Shown here piece by piece: positions 17,019-26,997 of a DNA stretch of 64,000 bases. The stretch comes from Deltaproteobacteria bacterium (lineage in GTDB: Bacteria; Desulfobacterota; Binatia; Binatales; Binataceae), in assembly GCA_019237115.1 (NCBI GenBank), contig JAFAHS010000062.1, positions 1 to 64,000 of the forward strand. Reading direction: 5' to 3'. Under the pieces are notes generated by a model that made no database searches, had not been told where the DNA came from, and saw nothing but the letters and a program-made list of their open reading frames with translations. The number at the start of each line of letters is the position of its first letter. Positions within the stretch are counted from its first letter, which is position 1. Both the position numbers and the translations under genes were made by a program.

Positions 17019-18266
17019 ATGAGCTACAAGGAAATCTACGAAATCGGCGAACTTCCCCCCATCGGGCACGTGCCCAAGCGCATGTATGGTCAGCTGATTC
17101 GTGCCGACCGCTTCGGTCATCCGACCCAGGCCTTCCTGAGCGAGAAGGTAGACGTACCGAAGATAAAGCCGGACGAGGTCCTCGTTTACGTGATGGCCGC
17201 GGGGATCAACTACAACAACGTGTGGGCGGCGCTCGGCTCTCCAATCGACGTGATCGCGGCCCGCAAAAAGGCCAAGTACGACCACTCCGACTTTCATATC
17301 GGTGGCAGCGACGCGTCGGGCATCGTCTACGCGACCGGCAGCGAGGTTCACAACGTCAAGGTCGGCGACCGGGTCGTGATTCACTGCGGCGTGTGGGACA
17401 AGGACTGTCCCGCGGTGCGCAACGGCGACGATCCGATGTACGACCCCTCTTTCAAAATCTGGGGCTACGAAACCAACTGGGGAAGCTTTGCACAATTCAC
17501 CAAGGTGCAGGCCCATCAATGCATGCCCAAGGCCAGGCATCTCAGCTGGGAGGAAGCCGCCGCGCCCACGCTGGTGGGTTCGACCGCCTATCGCATGCTG
17601 ATGGGATGGCCGCCCCATACGGTTCGGCCCGGCGACGTGGTCCTCATCTGGGGCGCCTCAGGCGGGCTCGGCTCGATGGCAATCCAAATCGTCAAGGCCG
17701 AGGGGGGAATTCCGGTGGGCGTGGTCGGCGACGACCGCAAGGTGGAATTCTGCAAGAAACTGGGCGCCAGGGGCTGCATCAACCGCAAGCACTTCAAGCA
17801 CTGGGGCATGCTGCCACATTGGAAAGATGAGACCTCCTTCGGCAAATGGACCAGTGAGGCACGCAACTTCGGCAAGGCGCTGTGGGACGTGGTGGGAGAG
17901 CGCAAGAGTCCCCGACTGGTGTTCGAATTCCCCGGCGAGGACACCATCCCGACCTCGGTCTTCGTGTGCGATACGGGTGGGATGGTGGTCATCTGCGCGG
18001 GTCATACCGGTTACAACGCCACCATCGACCTTCGCTACCTGTGGATGCGGCAAAAGCGACTGCAGGGATCACACTTCGCCAACGACGAACAATCGTACGC
18101 GTTCAACCAGCTGGTGATCGACGGCAAGATCGATCCATGCCTGGGCAAAACCTTCAGGTTCGAAGAGATCGGACTCTGCCACCAGTTGATGCTTGAGAAT
18201 CGCGCGCCGGAAGGAAATATGGCCGCGTTGATCGGAGCACCGAAGGCGGGACTGAAAGACCTGTAA
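17019..18266 (+). CDS. ccr: Crotonyl-CoA carboxylase/reductase
   Basis: Reductive carboxylation of crotonyl-CoA to ethylmalonyl-CoA with NADPH and CO2, the committed step of the ethylmalonyl-CoA pathway for acetyl-CoA assimilation. It has 415 residues, usual for Ccr. Zinc-independent MDR fold: [12 protein letters not shown] (CO2-pocket Asn), [29 protein letters not shown], the Ccr-specific [13 protein letters not shown] (Glu of the CO2 pocket), nucleotide-binding [23 protein letters not shown], and [12 protein letters not shown] with the conserved His. The ATG follows the riboswitch-like leader; no strong Shine-Dalgarno is visible. Confidence 0.95.
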   Translation: MSYKEIYEIGELPPIGHVPKRMYGQLIRADRFGHPTQAFLSEKVDVPKIKPDEVLVYVMAAGINYNNVWAALGSPIDVIAARKKAKYDHSDFHIGGSDASGIVYATGSEVHNVKVGDRVVIHCGVWDKDCPAVRNGDDPMYDPSFKIWGYETNWGSFAQFTKVQAHQCMPKARHLSWEEAAAPTLVGSTAYRMLMGWPPHTVRPGDVVLIWGASGGLGSMAIQIVKAEGGIPVGVVGDDRKVEFCKKLGARGCINRKHFKHWGMLPHWKDETSFGKWTSEARNFGKALWDVVGERKSPRLVFEFPGEDTIPTSVFVCDTGGMVVICAGHTGYNATIDLRYLWMRQKRLQGSHFANDEQSYAFNQLVIDGKIDPCLGKTFRFEEIGLCHQLMLENRAPEGNMAALIGAPKAGLKDL

Positions 18267-18396
18267 AGCCGCCGTAACAATTTCGCATCAATCTCTTAAA
18301 CCAAGGTCCGGTTTACCGAGGCGTTGCGGCGTCGCTAGATTCGCCTCGCACGCGACGCCCGGTCTCGGCACCGGAGCGTGGAACCGGAGCTGAACC

Positions 18397-18714
18397 TTGA
18401 GCGAGTTACGAGCACTACGACGCCTATTGGTTTTGGTAATTCTACTCTGGGCAGCGGGATGCGGGACGTACTCCTCCGAAGAGCGACAGTTTCCGGGATT
18501 GCCCGAGGTAACCCGCCCCTCTCAGGAGAAACGCCTCCCTGAATGGATCGGCAAGGACCGCAAGGAGGTGGTCAAAAAGTTGGGCGAACCCACCCTGGCG
18601 GTACCGATGGAATCCAATGGCGGCGAGGAGCTTTACTTCTCCCACGAGGGCCACAAGTATTATTTCGAGACCAATGACAAGCGCGACGTTAAAACCGCCG
18701 TGCAGCTTAACTGA
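18397..18714 (+). CDS. Small lipoprotein, SmpA/BamE-like
   Basis: 105 residues with a lipoprotein signal: a basic start, a hydrophobic run and the lipobox LWAAGC (Cys about residue 22). The mature part contains GKDRKEVVKKLGEPT, like the helix and turn of SmpA/OmlA/BamE domains, followed by short strands (ELYFSHEGHKYYFETND). This suggests an envelope-anchored small domain; a role in outer-membrane assembly is only a possibility. The start is TTG at 18397. Confidence 0.75.
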   Translation: MSELRALRRLLVLVILLWAAGCGTYSSEERQFPGLPEVTRPSQEKRLPEWIGKDRKEVVKKLGEPTLAVPMESNGGEELYFSHEGHKYYFETNDKRDVKTAVQLN

Positions 18715-18784
18715 CTCGGGTTAGTTTCTCCGCTTCTTGCGGCGTTAGGCCCGCGCCTCAACTGGACTACAATCCAGGATTGAG

Positions 18785-21682
18785 ATGACTTGGCCCGCCT
18801 CCATTCTGGGTGAACTCAAGGGTTCAATCGAAGGGGATGTGCGCTTCGACAAGGGCACCCTCACCGTTTATTCGACCGACGCCTCCAACTATCGCCAGAT
18901 TCCGATCGGCGTGATCGCACCACGGCACGATGGCGACGTGGCGAGCGCGCTTCGCATCGCCCGTGAAAACGCACTGCCGATTCTCGCGCGCGGAGGCGGA
19001 ACCAGCCTCGCCGGCCAGGCGACCAACGCGGCGCTGGTGCTCGACTTTTCAAAATTCATGAATCGCATCGTCGCCGTCGACGTCCAACGTCGCACCGCGC
19101 TGGTCGAGCCGGGGGTGGTGCAAAGTCAGCTCAACGACGCGCTGGCCTCGTCGGACCTGTTCTTCGCGCCCGATCCGGCAACCAAGGATCGCTGCACCAT
19201 CGGCGGGATGGTGGGCAACAATTCGTGCGGCTCGCATTCCGCCGCCTATGGCAAGACGGTCGACAACGTGGAGGCCATCGAGGCTTTGCTGTACGACGGG
19301 ACCCGCTTGACCCTGGGCGGCCCGATGACCGACGAGATGATTCAGGCCAGGATGGCCGCGCCCGGACGGGAGGCCGAGTTGCTCCGCGCACTCTTGGGTC
19401 TTCGCGACCGAACCGCACAATCGGTGCGCGCCCATTTTCCAAACATCCCGCGGCGCGTGTCCGGCTACAATCTCGACGAGCTCCTGCCGGAACGCGGATT
19501 CAACCTGGCCCGTGCCCTGGTCGGCAGCGAGGGTACCTGCGCGGTCACGCTTCGCGCGACGCTGCGTCTGGTGGCGCGGCCCAGGTCGGTCACGCTGGTC
19601 GTGCTCGGGTTCGACGACGTCTACGCGGCCGCCGACCAGACGCCCTGGCTGTTGCGCCATCGGCCCGACGCACTGGAAGGATTCGACCAGAACCTCCCTG
19701 ACTTCGCTCGCATCAAAGGCATGCCCGGGGTGCGATTCCTGCCCGAGGGCCGCGCGTTTCTGCTGGTCGAGCTGGGCGCAGATTCCGCGGCCGAAGCCCA
19801 CGAGCGGGCCGCGAGGCTCGCCGGCGAAGCCGGGAAAATTCGGGAGTGCTCGGGCACCAAGATCCTGTCCGACAAAGCCGCCCAAACCGCGGTCTGGCGG
19901 CTTCGCGAATCCGGTCTTGGGGCCGGGGCTTTTATTCCCGGCCGACCGCGGACCTGGCCCGGGGCAGAGGATGCCGCGGTGCCGCCGGAACGGCTGGGCG
20001 CGTATCTGCGGCGCTTCGACCAGGTGCTGACCCGCAATTCGCTCACCGCGGCCACCTACTACGGGCACTTCGGCGAAGGATGTGTTCACGCGCGAATCAG
20101 TTTCGAGCTCGGCACGGCGGAGGGGGTGGCAGTGTTTCGTCGCGCGATGGAACAAATCGCCGAGCTGGTCGCGGAGTTTGGCGGCTCGCTGTCGGGAGAG
20201 CATGGCGACGGGATTGCGCGTTCCGAACTGCTGCGGGCGATGTACCCGAACGACCTGATCGATGCGTTCCGCGAATTCAAACGTGCCTTTGATCCCGGCT
20301 TCAGGATGAATCCCGGCGTGATCGTGGATCCTCACCCGCTCGACTCGCATCTGAAGCTCGCCGCCAACTATTCGCCGCGCCGGGTGCCGACCCACTTTGA
20401 CTTTTCCGCAGAAGGCGGGTTGGCCGGCGCAGCGCTCAAGTGCGTCGGGCTCGGCAAGTGCCGCAAGACCGATACCGGCACGATGTGCCCCTCCTACATG
20501 GCCACTCGCGATGAGAAACATTCCACCCGCGGTCGCGCCCGGCTGCTTTTCGAAGCGCTGACCGGCGACCTGCTGGAGGGCGGGTTCGTGGATCCGGCGG
20601 TCAAGGAAGCGCTGGACCTTTGTCTCTCCTGCAAGGGATGCCTGAGCGAGTGCCCGGCGGCGGTCGACATGGCGACCTATCGCGCCGAATTTTTCGCCCA
20701 ATACTGGGCGCGCAATAGGCGTCCCCTCAAGGCCCGGTTCTTTGGCCGCCTGCACGATTTCGCGCGCGTCGCTTCCTTGGCGCCCGGCGTCGCGAATTTT
20801 TTTGCTCACGCTCCGCTGCTGGGGTCGGTGGCAAAGCGCGCGCTGGGAGTTCATGGCGCCCGCGAGTTGCCGCGTTTTGCCCGGCAGGATTTTCGCGCCT
20901 GGTTCACGGGCCGACAGCGAATTTCAGGTTCTGCGGACCGCCAGGTCCTGCTGTTTCCGGATACCTTCAACCGCTTCTTCGAGCCCGCGGTGGCGGCGGC
21001 CGCGGTCGAAGTGCTCGAACGGGCCGGTTGTGAAGTCTCGGTTCCGGCGCGCGACCTGTGCTGCGGGCGTCCGCTCTACGATCAGGGAATGCTCGATCGT
21101 GCCAAACGGGTTCTCACAAGCGCGCTGGAGCTGCTCGCCCCCCTGGCGCAGCGGGGGGTCGCAATCGTGGGGCTTGAACCGAGCTGCATCCTGACCTTCC
21201 GCGACGAACTGCCCAAGTTGTTTCCACACGATCCACGGGCCGCCGCACTGTGCAGTCGTGCGATGCTGCTCGAGGAATACCTCACCCGCGAGGCGCCCGA
21301 TTTCGTTCCCGCGGCAATTCACGGACGGGCGGTGTTGCATGGCCATTGCCATCAGAAAGCCATCGCTGGTCTGGATAACGAAGTGAAACTGCTGTCGCGG
21401 GTCGAGGGTTTGCAGGTCGAGGTGCTCGACTCGGGCTGTTGTGGAATGGCGGGGGCGTTCGGTTATGACCGGGAGAACTACCAGCTGTCCGCGAAGATCG
21501 GTGAGCGGGTTGTGATCCCGAAGTTGAGAGCAAGCAGTCCTGACACGATTATCATTGCCGACGGGTTTTCCTGTCGTTCGCAAATCCGCCACTTCTGCCC
21601 CGATCGGAACCCGCTTCATCTTGCGCAGGTGCTCGCGGGGCCTTCGGGACGGGGCAACGCGGGACCACCACCCGGGCCATGA
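18785..21682 (+). CDS. FAD-binding and Fe-S dehydrogenase (GlcD/YdiJ-type fusion)
   Basis: 965 residues. An FAD-linked oxidase domain of the VAO/PCMH fold comes first (about 30-260: ARGGGTSLAGQA, NNSCGSHSAAYGKTVDN, VGSEGTC). Its C-terminal cap follows (about 270-520: YYGHFGEGCVHARISF, SGEHGDGIARSELL). Next come Cys clusters including CLSCKGCLSECP (about 615) and two CCG repeats (DLCCGRPLYDQG about 758; DSGCCGMAGAFGYDRENY about 884). It probably oxidises a 2-hydroxy acid such as D-2-hydroxyglutarate or D-lactate and passes electrons through Fe-S centres; the substrate is not determined by sequence. Confidence 0.92.
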   Translation: MTWPASILGELKGSIEGDVRFDKGTLTVYSTDASNYRQIPIGVIAPRHDGDVASALRIARENALPILARGGGTSLAGQATNAALVLDFSKFMNRIVAVDVQRRTALVEPGVVQSQLNDALASSDLFFAPDPATKDRCTIGGMVGNNSCGSHSAAYGKTVDNVEAIEALLYDGTRLTLGGPMTDEMIQARMAAPGREAELLRALLGLRDRTAQSVRAHFPNIPRRVSGYNLDELLPERGFNLARALVGSEGTCAVTLRATLRLVARPRSVTLVVLGFDDVYAAADQTPWLLRHRPDALEGFDQNLPDFARIKGMPGVRFLPEGRAFLLVELGADSAAEAHERAARLAGEAGKIRECSGTKILSDKAAQTAVWRLRESGLGAGAFIPGRPRTWPGAEDAAVPPERLGAYLRRFDQVLTRNSLTAATYYGHFGEGCVHARISFELGTAEGVAVFRRAMEQIAELVAEFGGSLSGEHGDGIARSELLRAMYPNDLIDAFREFKRAFDPGFRMNPGVIVDPHPLDSHLKLAANYSPRRVPTHFDFSAEGGLAGAALKCVGLGKCRKTDTGTMCPSYMATRDEKHSTRGRARLLFEALTGDLLEGGFVDPAVKEALDLCLSCKGCLSECPAAVDMATYRAEFFAQYWARNRRPLKARFFGRLHDFARVASLAPGVANFFAHAPLLGSVAKRALGVHGARELPRFARQDFRAWFTGRQRISGSADRQVLLFPDTFNRFFEPAVAAAAVEVLERAGCEVSVPARDLCCGRPLYDQGMLDRAKRVLTSALELLAPLAQRGVAIVGLEPSCILTFRDELPKLFPHDPRAAALCSRAMLLEEYLTREAPDFVPAAIHGRAVLHGHCHQKAIAGLDNEVKLLSRVEGLQVEVLDSGCCGMAGAFGYDRENYQLSAKIGERVVIPKLRASSPDTIIIADGFSCRSQIRHFCPDRNPLHLAQVLAGPSGRGNAGPPPGP

Positions 21683-21805
21683 CCGCAGCGCAAGCGCCTG
21701 GGGCCGGGCAGATGTGAATCGTCCCGCGCGGCCCGCGCTTGGCACGCGCGGGTAGGAAAGCGCTCCGGAACTACGCTACATTTCAGCGACCAAGGATCTC
21801 CAATT

Positions 21806-22822
21806 ATGATGAAGCTGGGCGTTACCATTCCGTTTGACCCGTTTTTCTCCCACCAACATTTCCCCGAACTCGTGCGCACCGCCGAGCGCTGCGGTTACAC
21901 CGAGGGCTGGTCTTACGAGTCGTACACCACCGACGCCTTCTCGCCCATAAGCGCTGCCGCGATGCTGTCTTCGAAGATGCGTTTCGGCACCGCGATCGTT
22001 CCGGTCTTCAGCCGTCCGCCCGCCCTCATCGCGATGTCCGCCATCACGGCCCAGCTCATTACCGGCGGCCGTTTCGTGCTCGGCCTCGGCATCTCGACTC
22101 CCAACATCATGCAGGGATGGATGGGCGTCCCGTTTCGCAAACCCGTCACGCTGATGCGCGAAACCGTGGAGGCGTTGCGCGCGATTTTTCGCCGCGAAAA
22201 AGTCACCCTGCACGGCAAAATGGTCAATATCGACGGCTTTCGCCTCGACGTGCCCTTCGACACCCCGCCGCCGATCTACGTCGGGGCGCAGGGGTCGCAG
22301 ATGCTGCGCCTGGCGGGGGAAATCGGCGACGGAGTCATCGTCAATTTTGTCACTCCGGAAACCCTGTCGGCGACGCTTGACGAAACGCGCGAAGGTCGAC
22401 GGGCGGCCGGCAAGGATCCCGCCACGCTGGATGTGGCATGCCGGATTATCTGCGCGGTCGATGAAGACGAGGAAACGGTACGCGCAATGTTCCGCCGCTC
22501 GCTCACCGCGTACGTGACCGTCCCCCAGTACAACAAGTTTTTTCGCGAGATCGGTTACGAGAAAGAAGCCGGCGTCGCCTTCGAAGCGTGGAATGCGGGT
22601 GACCGCAAGAAAGCACTCGAGTCGATTCCCGACGGGATGGTCGAGAAAATTTTCGTGTTCGGCAGCCCCGCACAGTGTGCCCGGCGACTCAGGGACTTCG
22701 AACGAGCGGGGGTTACCACCAGTGCTCTGCAGTTCTCATCGTTTGCGAAAACCCCCGAAGAACGCCGCAGCCGGCTCCTGAAGGCGATTGAGAACCTCGG
22801 CCAGGCCTGGCGGGCGGCCTAG
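21806..22822 (+). CDS. LLM-class flavin-dependent oxidoreductase
   Basis: 338 residues of the luciferase-like TIM barrel. Visible features: MMKLGVTIPFDPFF at the start, FGTAIVPVFSRPPALIAMSAITAQLITGGRFVLGLGIST in the FMN/F420 pocket region, then PPIYVGAQGSQMLRLAGEIGDGVIVNF and a C-terminal VFGSPAQCARRLRDFERAGVT segment. Such proteins use F420 or FMN; which one is used here cannot be told. The substrate is unknown. The gene stands alone downstream of the FAD/Fe-S dehydrogenase gene. Confidence 0.9.
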   Translation: MMKLGVTIPFDPFFSHQHFPELVRTAERCGYTEGWSYESYTTDAFSPISAAAMLSSKMRFGTAIVPVFSRPPALIAMSAITAQLITGGRFVLGLGISTPNIMQGWMGVPFRKPVTLMRETVEALRAIFRREKVTLHGKMVNIDGFRLDVPFDTPPPIYVGAQGSQMLRLAGEIGDGVIVNFVTPETLSATLDETREGRRAAGKDPATLDVACRIICAVDEDEETVRAMFRRSLTAYVTVPQYNKFFREIGYEKEAGVAFEAWNAGDRKKALESIPDGMVEKIFVFGSPAQCARRLRDFERAGVTTSALQFSSFAKTPEERRSRLLKAIENLGQAWRAA

Positions 22823-22851
22823 GGCCACCCGACCGGGATTGCGGGCGAAAG

Positions 22852-23130
22852 TCAAAAAAAGGTGCGTTGGGCGAGAAAGTACACCACCGCCCCCACCAGC
22901 GCATACGCCGCGACCCCTTCAAGCAGGCTTGCCCCGCTGGTCACAAGAAATAACCCGAGCACCAGCGCGGTGCCGACTATCGCGACGACCTGTTCGATGC
23001 GACGCTCGCGGCGCCGGACCCGCGCGACGTGCTCGGAGATTCGTGCGCCGCAGTTGGGACACACCCCGCCCCACTTGACGGTGAGATCGGTTTCGCACTC
23101 CGGGCATTCGATTTTGGTCCTGAGCGGCAT
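22852..23130 (-). CDS. Small zinc-ribbon membrane protein
   Basis: 92 residues: an N-terminal zinc ribbon with CPEC and CPNC pairs (about 9-12 and 24-27), a basic linker (ARVRRRERR), then two hydrophobic helices (about 46-66 and 70-88). No named family recognised. It is convergent with the LLM oxidoreductase gene, 29 bases apart. Confidence 0.7.
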   Translation of the reverse strand: MPLRTKIECPECETDLTVKWGGVCPNCGARISEHVARVRRRERRIEQVVAIVGTALVLGLFLVTSGASLLEGVAAYALVGAVVYFLAQRTFF

Positions 23131-23268
23131 GCCTCATCGACGCCAGGCCGACTCGCAAGGCGCCGCAAGCACCGGGATCACGGCGCGAGGAAAAAGCGCC
23201 CGGGTCGAGCCAAATTCGCGGCGCGAGCTCATCCGCGCGGGACAAGCCCTGCGCCGCCCACCTGCCGT

Positions 23269-23799
23269 TTACGCGCGCGCCCGGCGCCGCTTGGCGGATG
23301 CATGGGTTGGACGAACGCGATGCTCGGGTTCGCGATGATATACGGCGGCGGGCTTGGCGAACACCTTGGCGGGCTGGGGCGCGGGCGTCGGCGCGGCCGG
23401 CTCGAGCAGCGCAGGATTGGCGGCAGCAGCCTCCGCTTCGGCGCGCCCGCGCGCGATCAACTCGATCTTCCGCTCCTTCCATTTGTTCAATCCGACCCGC
23501 ATGTAGTCGGCGTTGATGTCCAGCATGTCGCACACGTTGTCGAACGAGAAAACCCAGCGCTTGTCCTCGTGCGTGATCCACTCATCCGCTTCGCGGAAGA
23601 GCCGCTGTCCCTTGTTGGTCGCTGCATCGATGCATTTCATGAAGCATTCGACCGCGTCTTCCAGGACACTCAGGATCAGGCGCTTCTCGCCCTCGAGCAG
23701 ATGCTTCTTGCGCATCGCCTCGAAATACTGGATGGGCAAAAGAGTGTCCGGCTCGAATAAATTCGGCAACCTTTCGTCCAGGGTCTCCTTCTCCTGCAT
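23269..23799 (-). CDS. Conserved hypothetical protein with basic C-terminal tail
   Basis: 176 residues from the ATG at 23799 (MQEKETLDERLP); a longer reading to 23868 is possible but has an unconvincing N-terminus. The core (about 25-120) is helical, with LEDAVECFMKCIDA, FREADEWITHEDKRWVFSFDNVCDMLDINADYMRVGLNKW. Proteins with this FSF.N.CD.L..D..Y.R.GL pattern recur as uncharacterised genes in deltaproteobacteria (recollection). The last 55 residues are Ala/Pro-rich then Arg/Lys-rich. It lies 100 bases downstream of iscX on the same strand and may belong to that transcript. Confidence 0.75.
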   Translation of the reverse strand: MQEKETLDERLPNLFEPDTLLPIQYFEAMRKKHLLEGEKRLILSVLEDAVECFMKCIDAATNKGQRLFREADEWITHEDKRWVFSFDNVCDMLDINADYMRVGLNKWKERKIELIARGRAEAEAAAANPALLEPAAPTPAPQPAKVFAKPAAVYHREPEHRVRPTHASAKRRRARA

Positions 23800-23899
23800 C
23801 TTAGTCCCCTGCTCTACCCCCGCTCTCGAGCTTCGATTGGCTTCCACCGCATCCCCACCTCCTCTCAAAGATTAACGACGCCGTTGCTTCGGCGTCTGT

Positions 23900-24124
23900 T
23901 TACTCATCCTCTTCGTCGTTCTGTTCCTCGTAAAGCTCGTTCCAGGCCATCTGGATCGCCTCGAGCTTGCTTTCGCTCGACGAACCCGGCTGGTCGTCGA
24001 ACTCGTCAAGGTCTATGACCCACTGGCGCAGATCGGTGAAGCGAACCTCCAGCGGATTGATGCCGGGATGGTTTTCAGCGAGCACTTCCGCGATCTCTTC
24101 GGCTTGATCCCACTTGAATCCCAT
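23900..24124 (-). CDS. iscX: Fe-S assembly accessory protein IscX
   Basis: 74 residues, very acidic. Diagnostic IscX pattern: W near the start (FKWDQAEEIAEVL), NPLEVRFTDLRQWVIDLDEF and ESKLEAIQMAWNELYEE. IscX binds IscS and iron and tunes cluster assembly. It lies 15 bases after hscA, at the end of the isc operon, its normal place. Confidence 0.92.
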   Translation of the reverse strand: MGFKWDQAEEIAEVLAENHPGINPLEVRFTDLRQWVIDLDEFDDQPGSSSESKLEAIQMAWNELYEEQNDEEDE

Positions 24125-24139
24125 GATGAGACGCCTCCG

Positions 24140-26002
24140 TTACGACACCTCTTCGACCGATTTCTTTTCCAGCGCCCGCTTGATGGCAAAATCCATGATG
24201 CGCCCCGCGAACGGCGTGCTCAGCTCGTTCAACTCTTCGACCAGTCTGGAAATGAGTTCGCGATCCGATGTCTTGCGTGCCGCCTCCAACCACTCCGCCT
24301 GCTCCTCGAGCCGCGCTCGCTCGTCCGGTTCGATCAGCCCGGGAAATTCGCCCAGCTGCTTGCGCAGCGCCCCCAGGATCTGCTCGGCGTCGTTGCGCGC
24401 GACGATCAGAAGCCGCTGCTCCAGATCCTCCTCGCCCAGATCGATCGCCTCCTCGAGCATCCGTTCGATCTCCTCGTCAGTCAGGCCGTAACTGGGCTTG
24501 ACGTCGATCGAGTGCTCGCGGCCGGTGCGCTCATCGCGCGCGCTGACATTTAGTATCCCGTTTGCGTCAATCAGGAAAGTGACCGCAATCCTGGGCAGTC
24601 CGGCCGGCTGCGCTTCGATGGGACCCAGCTTGAATCGTGCGAGACTCCGGCAGTCTTTGGCAAGCTCCCGCTCGCCCTGGAGCACATGGATATCCACATG
24701 GCTCTGATTATCCACAGCGGTGGTGAAGTTTTCGGTGACGCTGGTCGGGATGGTGGTATTGCGATGGATAAGCCGTTCCATGACTCCGCCCATCGTCTCG
24801 ATGCCAAGCGACAGGGGGACCACGTCGAGCAGCAGCATATCGCCCTGCGTGCCCATCAACACACCCGCCTGGACCGCGGCGCCCAGCGCCACGACCTCGT
24901 CGGGGTTGAGCGAGCACAGTGGTTCGCGGCCAAACAACTCGGCGACGCTCCTGCGCACCAGCGGCATGCGCGTGGCACCGCCCACCAGGACCACCGCCCC
25001 GACCTCCGTGGCAGCAAGCTTCGCATCCGCCAGCGCGAGCTCGCAGCGCTTGAGGGAGCGCGCCACCAGGGGCTCGGCGATTTTCTCGAGCGCCTGGCGG
25101 GTGAGCTGCTTGACAATCAGGTGGCTCGGCAACTCCAGTCGGAGCTCCACCTCGTCGGCTTCGCTGAGCCGCCGCTTGGCCTCCTCGGCACCGCGCCGGG
25201 CGCTGTTCCACACGTGGCGGTCGCGCCCGACTTCGGCGGGAGTCTCCGCCAGCAGCCAATCGACCAGCGCACCGTCTATATCGTCGCCGCCCAGGTGGGT
25301 GTCGCCGTTGGTCGCGAGGACCTCGAAAATCCCGCCCTTGATGCTCAGAATCGAGATATCGAAGGTCCCACCGCCGAGGTCGTACACCGCAACGTTCCCC
25401 TCGGCCAGCTGGTTGAGGCCATAGGCGAGCGAGGCCGCGGTAGGTTCGTTCACCAGCCGCACCACCTCGAGACCCGCCAACCGCCCTGCATCCTTGGTTG
25501 CCTGCCGCTGGCCGTCGTTGAAATAAGCAGGAACCGTGATAACCACCCGCTCCACCTTCTCGCCGAGCGCGCGTTCGGCGCGCCGCTTCAACGCGTTCAG
25601 TATTTCGGCTGAAATTTGCGGCGGAGTGAACGTTCGTTTACCAATCCGAAAACGTACGACCGGACCCGACAGGTCGGCAAACGCGTAGCGGGCCCGTTCC
25701 TCGCGAGCGACTTCCTCTCCGCCGAGTCCCATGTAGCGCTTTACCGAACGGATGACCGCGCCGTATTCGCCGCCGGGAAACCCGACCGCACTCACCCGCC
25801 CGTCCCGCTCGCGGCTCAAGTGCGGTTCCCTCTCCACCGCCTCGGGGCCGACGTGCACCGAGCCATCCGGCGCAAGCGCCACTACCGATTCCAGCAGCGA
25901 GTGGCGGGTCTCGGGATCGGCGATGACCCGGGGAGCACCGTTCTCCATCGTCGCGATGAGGCTGTTGGTGGTGCCGAGGTCAATACCGAAGATGCGGGTC
26001 AT
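24140..26002 (-). CDS. hscA: Fe-S chaperone HscA (Hsp70 family)
   Basis: 620 residues. ATPase domain with [11 protein letters not shown] at the start, [35 protein letters not shown] and [13 protein letters not shown]; substrate-binding domain from about 380. HscA releases clusters from IscU with help from HscB. The start codon overlaps the hscB stop (ATGA), so the pair is translationally coupled. Lys/Arg content and length fit HscA better than DnaK, and the context is decisive. Confidence 0.95.
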   Translation of the reverse strand: MTRIFGIDLGTTNSLIATMENGAPRVIADPETRHSLLESVVALAPDGSVHVGPEAVEREPHLSRERDGRVSAVGFPGGEYGAVIRSVKRYMGLGGEEVAREERARYAFADLSGPVVRFRIGKRTFTPPQISAEILNALKRRAERALGEKVERVVITVPAYFNDGQRQATKDAGRLAGLEVVRLVNEPTAASLAYGLNQLAEGNVAVYDLGGGTFDISILSIKGGIFEVLATNGDTHLGGDDIDGALVDWLLAETPAEVGRDRHVWNSARRGAEEAKRRLSEADEVELRLELPSHLIVKQLTRQALEKIAEPLVARSLKRCELALADAKLAATEVGAVVLVGGATRMPLVRRSVAELFGREPLCSLNPDEVVALGAAVQAGVLMGTQGDMLLLDVVPLSLGIETMGGVMERLIHRNTTIPTSVTENFTTAVDNQSHVDIHVLQGERELAKDCRSLARFKLGPIEAQPAGLPRIAVTFLIDANGILNVSARDERTGREHSIDVKPSYGLTDEEIERMLEEAIDLGEEDLEQRLLIVARNDAEQILGALRKQLGEFPGLIEPDERARLEEQAEWLEAARKTSDRELISRLVEELNELSTPFAGRIMDFAIKRALEKKSVEEVS

Positions 26003-26634
26003 CAGGCTGCCTTGAGATTTTCAAGTTCGCGGTCCACGTCGCGAAGCAAAGTGCGCAGGTAAGCGATCTTTGAAAGCACCGTCTTGAGCTCCGCGCTGAG
26101 TGGTTGGGGGTCGCCGCCGGCATCCCAGCGCTCGAAGTTTCGCGCCAGCGGGCGCTGCAGTTCGTTGATCGCAGTTTCCAGTTCGACCCGCCGCACGCGG
26201 GTGCGTTCGCGCAGGCGTGGAAGATCGGACCCTGCGTCGCGCAGTTCGCTGAGCTCGTCCTGGACCTCGAATACCAGTTCCGCGAGGTCGGGGGGAACGG
26301 TTTTGTTGTTGTCGGCGAGCTTTTCACCGTGCAGCTCAAGCCAGTACAGTCCGCGCGCGATCGGATCGCGCAGCGTGCGGTAGCTGCGCGTGAGCAGCGC
26401 GGTGCTGCGCAGGCTGGCGTCGCGGAGCCGGGCCGAGCCCTGCGCGAACCGGTCGGGATGAATCTGGCGGCTAAGCTCGTGATAGACGCGCTCGAGCGCG
26501 GAGGGGTCGAGGACCAGCTTGCGCGGAAGCGAGAACGCCGCGAACCCGTCGACCTCGGCGCCCAGCGGGGCGCCGCAGTTTTCACAGATCAGTCGCGGTC
26601 CTTGCCGCTGTCCGCATGACGGGCACTGCATCAT
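26002..26634 (-). CDS. hscB: Fe-S co-chaperone HscB with N-terminal zinc ribbon
   Basis: 210 residues. J-domain (about 30-100) with the HPDRF motif ([11 protein letters not shown]), followed by the HscB C-terminal three-helix domain (about 120-205: [19 protein letters not shown]). HscB brings IscU to HscA. Unusually for a bacterial HscB it begins with a zinc ribbon (CPSC and CENC pairs, residues 4-21), an arrangement known from eukaryotic HSC20 proteins. ATG-ATG doublet at the start; 30 bases after iscA. Confidence 0.93.
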   Translation of the reverse strand: MMQCPSCGQRQGPRLICENCGAPLGAEVDGFAAFSLPRKLVLDPSALERVYHELSRQIHPDRFAQGSARLRDASLRSTALLTRSYRTLRDPIARGLYWLELHGEKLADNNKTVPPDLAELVFEVQDELSELRDAGSDLPRLRERTRVRRVELETAINELQRPLARNFERWDAGGDPQPLSAELKTVLSKIAYLRTLLRDVDRELENLKAA

Positions 26635-26664
26635 GTTTGCGCCGTGTTTCCTGCATCCCCTCGT

Positions 26665-26982
26665 TCATACGACGAACGATTCCCCGCATCCGCAGCTGCG
26701 TTTGGCGTTGGGATTCACCACCCTGAACCCCGACGACATCAGCTCTTCGGCGTAGTCCAGTTCGGAGCCGTTCAGATAAAGAAAACTCTTCTTGTCGACG
26801 ATCAGGCGCGCGCCGTCGCGCTCGAAAATCTTGTCGCGCTCCTTGGCGGCATCGACTTCCATGCGGTATTGCAGCCCGGAGCATCCGCCTCCGACGACTT
26901 TGACCCGCAGGCCTGCCTGGTCGCCCTTCTCGAAGACGAGCTGCTTGATCTTGTGCACCGCGTTGTCGGACAGGGAAATCAT
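26665..26982 (-). CDS. iscA: A-type Fe-S carrier protein
   Basis: 105 residues of the HesB/IscA family with the three conserved cysteines: GGGCSGLQY (about C34) and CGCG near the C-terminus (about C98 and C100). It transfers clusters to apoproteins. It lies 15 bases after iscU. Sequence alone does not separate IscA from ErpA; the operon position favours IscA. Confidence 0.93.
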   Translation of the reverse strand: MISLSDNAVHKIKQLVFEKGDQAGLRVKVVGGGCSGLQYRMEVDAAKERDKIFERDGARLIVDKKSFLYLNGSELDYAEELMSSGFRVVNPNAKRSCGCGESFVV

Positions 26983-26997
26983 CGGGTCCGTGCGCCG

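Noticed and set aside
19049..20854. 601-residue open frame on the minus strand
   Set aside because: Antisense to the FAD/Fe-S dehydrogenase gene; composition-driven frame with no recognisable motifs.
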